A stretch of 8,769 nucleotides of DNA from the NCBI GenBank assembly GCA_902492275.1, contig CABUKW010000131.1, positions 1 to 8,769 of the forward strand, written 5' to 3'. Below are positions 5,861 through 8,769 of this stretch, in pieces. Position numbers and translations under genes: made by a program. This DNA comes from an uncultured Peptococcaceae bacterium (GTDB taxonomy: Bacteria; Bacillota; Peptococcia; Peptococcales; Peptococcaceae). The notes beneath the pieces are model-generated. The model was not told the DNA's origin. It saw nothing but the letters and a program-made list of their open reading frames with translations, and made no database searches. The stretch's first letter is position 1; every line of letters begins with the position of its first letter.

Positions 5861-5890
5861 TGACATCAGAATGTGTTGTCATTCGACATT
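5861..5890 (+). promoter_or_regulatory. Overlapping inverted repeats upstream of the activase promoter
   Basis: TGACA (5861-5865) with TGTCA (5877-5881), TGTC with GACA (5877-5880, 5885-5888), and AATGT with ACATT (5870-5874, 5886-5890) overlap just before the -35 box. A dimeric regulator could bind here. Each repeat is short, so chance is a real alternative. Confidence 0.25.
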
Positions 5891-5906
5891 TTATTGCAAC
5901 TGTTGC

Positions 5907-5935
5907 GTGACAGAAAAATCATCAAGGGGTATAAT
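5907..5935 (+). promoter_or_regulatory. Promoter of the dehydratase-activase gene
   Basis: GTGACA (5907-5912, five of six matches) and TATAAT (5930-5935) are separated by 17 bases, 36 bases before the start codon. The TTGACA at 5860-5865 has no -10 partner at proper distance. Confidence 0.75.
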
Positions 5936-5971
5936 TGCTAATAGAAACAATGAGGAACAGGAGATCTTAGT

Positions 5972-8769
5972 ATGACGATACAGAACAAATCATTGCGACT
6001 GGGGATTGATGTGGGGTCTACCACGGTAAAGGTGATTGTGATGGAAGTGCCAAGCAATCAGGTACTGTTTGCCCGCTATGAGCGGCATCATGCAGAACAG
6101 GGCAAAACGGTGCGCCGTCTATTGCAGGAGGTGGCAGATGCTTTTCCGGAACAAGGCTTTCGGGCGGCAGTCTGCGGTTCTGGTGGGAAACCAATCGCGG
6201 AGCGAATTGGTGCGTATTACATACAGGAGGTTGTGGCTAATGCGGCCGCGGTGCGGGCGTTGTATCCCAATGTTCGGACAGCTATTGAACTGGGCGGGCA
6301 GGACGCTAAAATTATATTTTTTCATTATGATGAAGCGGAAGGCCAACTGGTGGCCTCCGATATGCGTATGAACGGCAGTTGTGCTGGCGGTACGGGCGCT
6401 TTTATTGATGAGATTGCGGCGCTGTTGAAAACACCAGCGGAGCAGTTTGAAACGCTGGCAGCCAAGGGAAAAACCATACATAATATTTCAGGACGATGCG
6501 GTGTTTTTGCCAGAACCGATATTCAGTCGATTCTGAACCAAGGTGGCAGCCGGGAAGATTTGGCTTTGTCTACCTTTCATGCCATTGCCAAACAGACCAT
6601 CGGCGGGTTGGCGCAGGGGCTAGAGCTGAAACCGCCCATCATTTTTGAAGGTGGGCCACTGACCTATCATCCCACGTTGGTGCAGGTGTTTGCGGAGCGC
6701 TTGGAGTTAGCGGAGGATGAAATCATTTGTCCGGCCCATGCTGATACCATTGTGGCCCATGGGGCCGCCATTGCCATTGATGAATTGTTTCCGGAGCAGG
6801 AGACGGAAGTCTTTTCTTTGGCAGATGCCATCGCAGCCTTGTTGGAACCAGTTTTAATGGAAGGGGAGGAAAACCGCTCGTTGGGTAAGCCTTATTTTGC
6901 AACCGAGGCCGATTGCGACGCATGGCGGCAGGACCATGCTGCGCCGACAGTAGTAACGTCGAAGCTGCCGGCCGGCACAGTGCTGCCTGTTTATATCGGC
7001 ATTGACGCCGGCAGCACCACATCGAAGCTGGTGCTGTTGGATGAGCAAGAGCAGGTGATAGACCGCTTCTATGCTAACAATCAAGGCGATCCGCTCCATG
7101 TGGTACAGCGGGGATTGTTGGAATTGTACCAGAAGTATACCGATGCTGGCGTAACGCTGAAAGTGCTGGGCATGGGGACTACCGGCTACGGAGAATTGCT
7201 GCTGGCTGCAGCCTATGGCGCTGATTATCATACAGTGGAAACGGTGGCCCATGCAGCGGCGGCTTGCCACTATGTGCCCGATGCCAGTTTCATTTTGGAT
7301 ATTGGCGGGCAGGACATGAAAGCCATTTGGGTGGCAGATGGCGTAGTGACCAATATTATGCTCAATGAAGCATGCTCCTCTGGTTGCGGATCGTTTTTAG
7401 AGAAGTTTGCCAATTCTTTGCATATTCCGGTAGAGCAGATTGCCGACGCAGCCTTTCGCTCGAAACGTCCTGCCAATTTAGGCAGCCGTTGTACGGTTTT
7501 TATGAACAGTAACATTATCACCGAGCAGAAGAACGGTTGCAGTGCCGACGATATCATGGCTGGTTTGTGTCGTTCTATTATTGAGAATGTGTTCACCAAG
7601 GTGGTGCGCATTAGCAATACGGATAGTTTGGGCGCGCAGATTGTGGTGCAGGGCGGCACCTTCAAAAACGATGCCGTTTTGTGTGCGCTGGAGCAATATT
7701 TGGGCCGTCCGGTAACCCGTGCGCCCTATGCAGGCGAAATGGGCGCGGTAGGCGCGGCGCTGTTGACCCGCCAAAAAATGCAGCGAGAACATGTGCAGAA
7801 TAGCAGCTTTATTGGGTTTGCAGCCTTGGAAGCCTTTACTTATGAACAGAAAAGTGATATGCCTTGTCCTTTCTGCGTGAACCATTGCAACCGCACAGTG
7901 GTACAGTTCTCTAACGGTGGCAGTTTTGTCACTGGAAATCGCTGCGAGCGGGGACAGGTGCTGGGTGACCCGCAGGATGAGGCAGTGCGTTCCCAGGTGC
8001 GGCAAATTCGCCGTACCCAGGATACAGTGGCCAATTTATATCAAGTGCGGGAGCAGTTACTGTTTCAGGAGTATGACCCTCCTATTCTATGCCCAGCGCG
8101 TGGCGTAACTATTGGACTGCCGCGGGTGTTGGCAAACTGGGAGTACCTGCCTTTCTGGAAAACTTTCTGGCAGGCTTTGGGCTTTGCGGTGCAGCTTTCG
8201 GCGCCAAGCAGCCGTGCCATGTATGAAAGCGGACTGAGTGCGGTACCTTCTGATACGGTGTGTTTTCCGGCCAAGTTGGTTCACGGGCATCTTCGTGATT
8301 TGGCCGCCAAAAAAGTAGATAGAATTTTTATGCCGTCGATTACCACCATGCCTTCCGAAAATACGGAGCAGACCAGCGAGTCCATGTGCGCTGTGGTCAA
8401 GGGCTATCCGATTGTGATTGGCAATTCAGATAATCCAGAGCGTCGCTGGGGCATTCCCTTTGACGCACCGTTATTTCATTGGCATCGGTTGGAGGACCGT
8501 GACCGCCAGCTTACCGGCTATATGGAAAAAACCTTTGGTATTGCGCCTAAGTTGACCCGGGCCGCTATTGCAGCCGGTGACGCTGCGCAGGGACAATTTA
8601 AGGAGCAACTCAAAGAGGCAGGACAACAGGTATTGGAACAGGTGGAACAGAGTGGCCGCTATGCAGTGGTGTTAGCCTCCCGTCCATATCAAAATGATAC
8701 CATTGTCAATCATAATTTGCCAGAACTGTTTACCGGTATGGGCATTCCGGTATTGACCGCCGATTCGTT
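5972..8769 (+). CDS. Acyl-CoA dehydratase activase-type giant protein (tandem BadF/BcrA ATPase modules plus DUF2229), truncated by the window edge
   Basis: The first 932 residues are visible; relatives run to about 1,400-1,500. ATPase module 1 has the phosphate loop GIDVGSTTVK (11-20), ELGGQD (106-111), and cysteines C137 (NGSCAGGTG) and C176 (SGRCGVFA). Module 2 repeats this with GIDAGSTTSK (343-352), DIGGQD (443-448), C468 and C507. Both pairs are 39 residues apart, as in the HgdC activator, whose dimer holds one [4Fe-4S] cluster. A C-x2-C-x3-C-x18-C set follows (C632, C635, C639, C658). A DUF2229-type region starts near IGLPRVL (714) and includes C764 in DTVCFPAKL. HgdC uses ATP to push a low-potential electron into 2-hydroxyacyl-CoA dehydratases; the role of the large fused relatives is less clear. 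The ATG at 5972 has AGGAG (5959-5963) eight bases upstream. The gene has its own promoter and is probably cytoplasmic and oxygen-sensitive. The family call is secure; the substrate is unknown. Confidence 0.93.
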   Translation, partial: MTIQNKSLRLGIDVGSTTVKVIVMEVPSNQVLFARYERHHAEQGKTVRRLLQEVADAFPEQGFRAAVCGSGGKPIAERIGAYYIQEVVANAAAVRALYPNVRTAIELGGQDAKIIFFHYDEAEGQLVASDMRMNGSCAGGTGAFIDEIAALLKTPAEQFETLAAKGKTIHNISGRCGVFARTDIQSILNQGGSREDLALSTFHAIAKQTIGGLAQGLELKPPIIFEGGPLTYHPTLVQVFAERLELAEDEIICPAHADTIVAHGAAIAIDELFPEQETEVFSLADAIAALLEPVLMEGEENRSLGKPYFATEADCDAWRQDHAAPTVVTSKLPAGTVLPVYIGIDAGSTTSKLVLLDEQEQVIDRFYANNQGDPLHVVQRGLLELYQKYTDAGVTLKVLGMGTTGYGELLLAAAYGADYHTVETVAHAAAACHYVPDASFILDIGGQDMKAIWVADGVVTNIMLNEACSSGCGSFLEKFANSLHIPVEQIADAAFRSKRPANLGSRCTVFMNSNIITEQKNGCSADDIMAGLCRSIIENVFTKVVRISNTDSLGAQIVVQGGTFKNDAVLCALEQYLGRPVTRAPYAGEMGAVGAALLTRQKMQREHVQNSSFIGFAALEAFTYEQKSDMPCPFCVNHCNRTVVQFSNGGSFVTGNRCERGQVLGDPQDEAVRSQVRQIRRTQDTVANLYQVREQLLFQEYDPPILCPARGVTIGLPRVLANWEYLPFWKTFWQALGFAVQLSAPSSRAMYESGLSAVPSDTVCFPAKLVHGHLRDLAAKKVDRIFMPSITTMPSENTEQTSESMCAVVKGYPIVIGNSDNPERRWGIPFDAPLFHWHRLEDRDRQLTGYMEKTFGIAPKLTRAAIAAGDAAQGQFKEQLKEAGQQVLEQVEQSGRYAVVLASRPYQNDTIVNHNLPELFTGMGIPVLTADS

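Noticed and set aside
5860..5888. TTGACA at 5860-5865 as the -35 of the activase promoter
   Set aside because: No -10-like hexamer lies 16-18 bases downstream; GTGACA/TATAAT at 5907-5935 is a better pair.
6119..8005. Several minus-strand open frames of 100-175 codons inside the activase gene
   Set aside because: They are antisense shadows of a gene with clear family motifs, low in complexity, and without ribosome sites or recognisable domains.
1..8769. CRISPR arrays, tRNA or rRNA genes, insertion sequences, attachment sites
   Set aside because: No regularly spaced repeats, cloverleaf with CCA end, rRNA motifs, transposase or integrase, or long flanking repeats were seen on either strand.

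Overview
The window suggests a low-to-mid GC anaerobic Bacillota, Clostridia or Negativicutes; I cannot decide between them. The grounds are a T-box riboswitch on a leucine gene, AGGAGG-type ribosome binding sites, consensus TTGACA/TATAAT promoters, and a large activator of the oxygen-sensitive 2-hydroxyacyl-CoA dehydratase type, which is typical of amino-acid fermenters.

Layout, left to right. (1) Positions 2-583, plus strand: the 3' part of an AI-2E family membrane transporter that starts outside the window. (2) Positions 667-3026, minus strand: an AT-rich two-gene block. It holds a secreted protein with a signal peptide and no family I recognise, then an acyltransferase-3 membrane enzyme. 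The two are 71 bases apart with a hairpin between them, and a strong terminator follows the acyltransferase. The block is clearly AT-richer than its neighbours and may be an acquired cassette for the cell surface. (3) Positions 3132-5371, plus strand: a perfect consensus promoter, a T-box leader whose specifier reads as the leucine codon CTG, a leader terminator, leuA (2-isopropylmalate synthase, long yeast/actinobacterial form) and a terminator. (4) Positions 5428-5844, plus strand: a second promoter with perfect -35 and -10 boxes, followed at once by an intrinsic-terminator-like hairpin, then a 64-residue protein. That protein looks like the two ends of a MarR-family regulator joined together with the winged-helix DNA-binding part missing. 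A strong terminator follows. (5) Position 5907 to the right edge, plus strand: a promoter and the first 932 residues of a giant acyl-CoA dehydratase activase-type protein with two ASKHA ATPase modules, each carrying a matching pair of cluster-ligand cysteines.

The leucine gene is controlled by uncharged tRNA-Leu. The mini-MarR lies between leuA and the activase but has its own promoter and terminators, so it is a separate unit. It could act in trans by pairing with a full-length MarR. The most unusual item is this HTH-less mini-MarR behind a leader terminator. I found no CRISPR array, tRNA, rRNA, transposase or insertion sequence.
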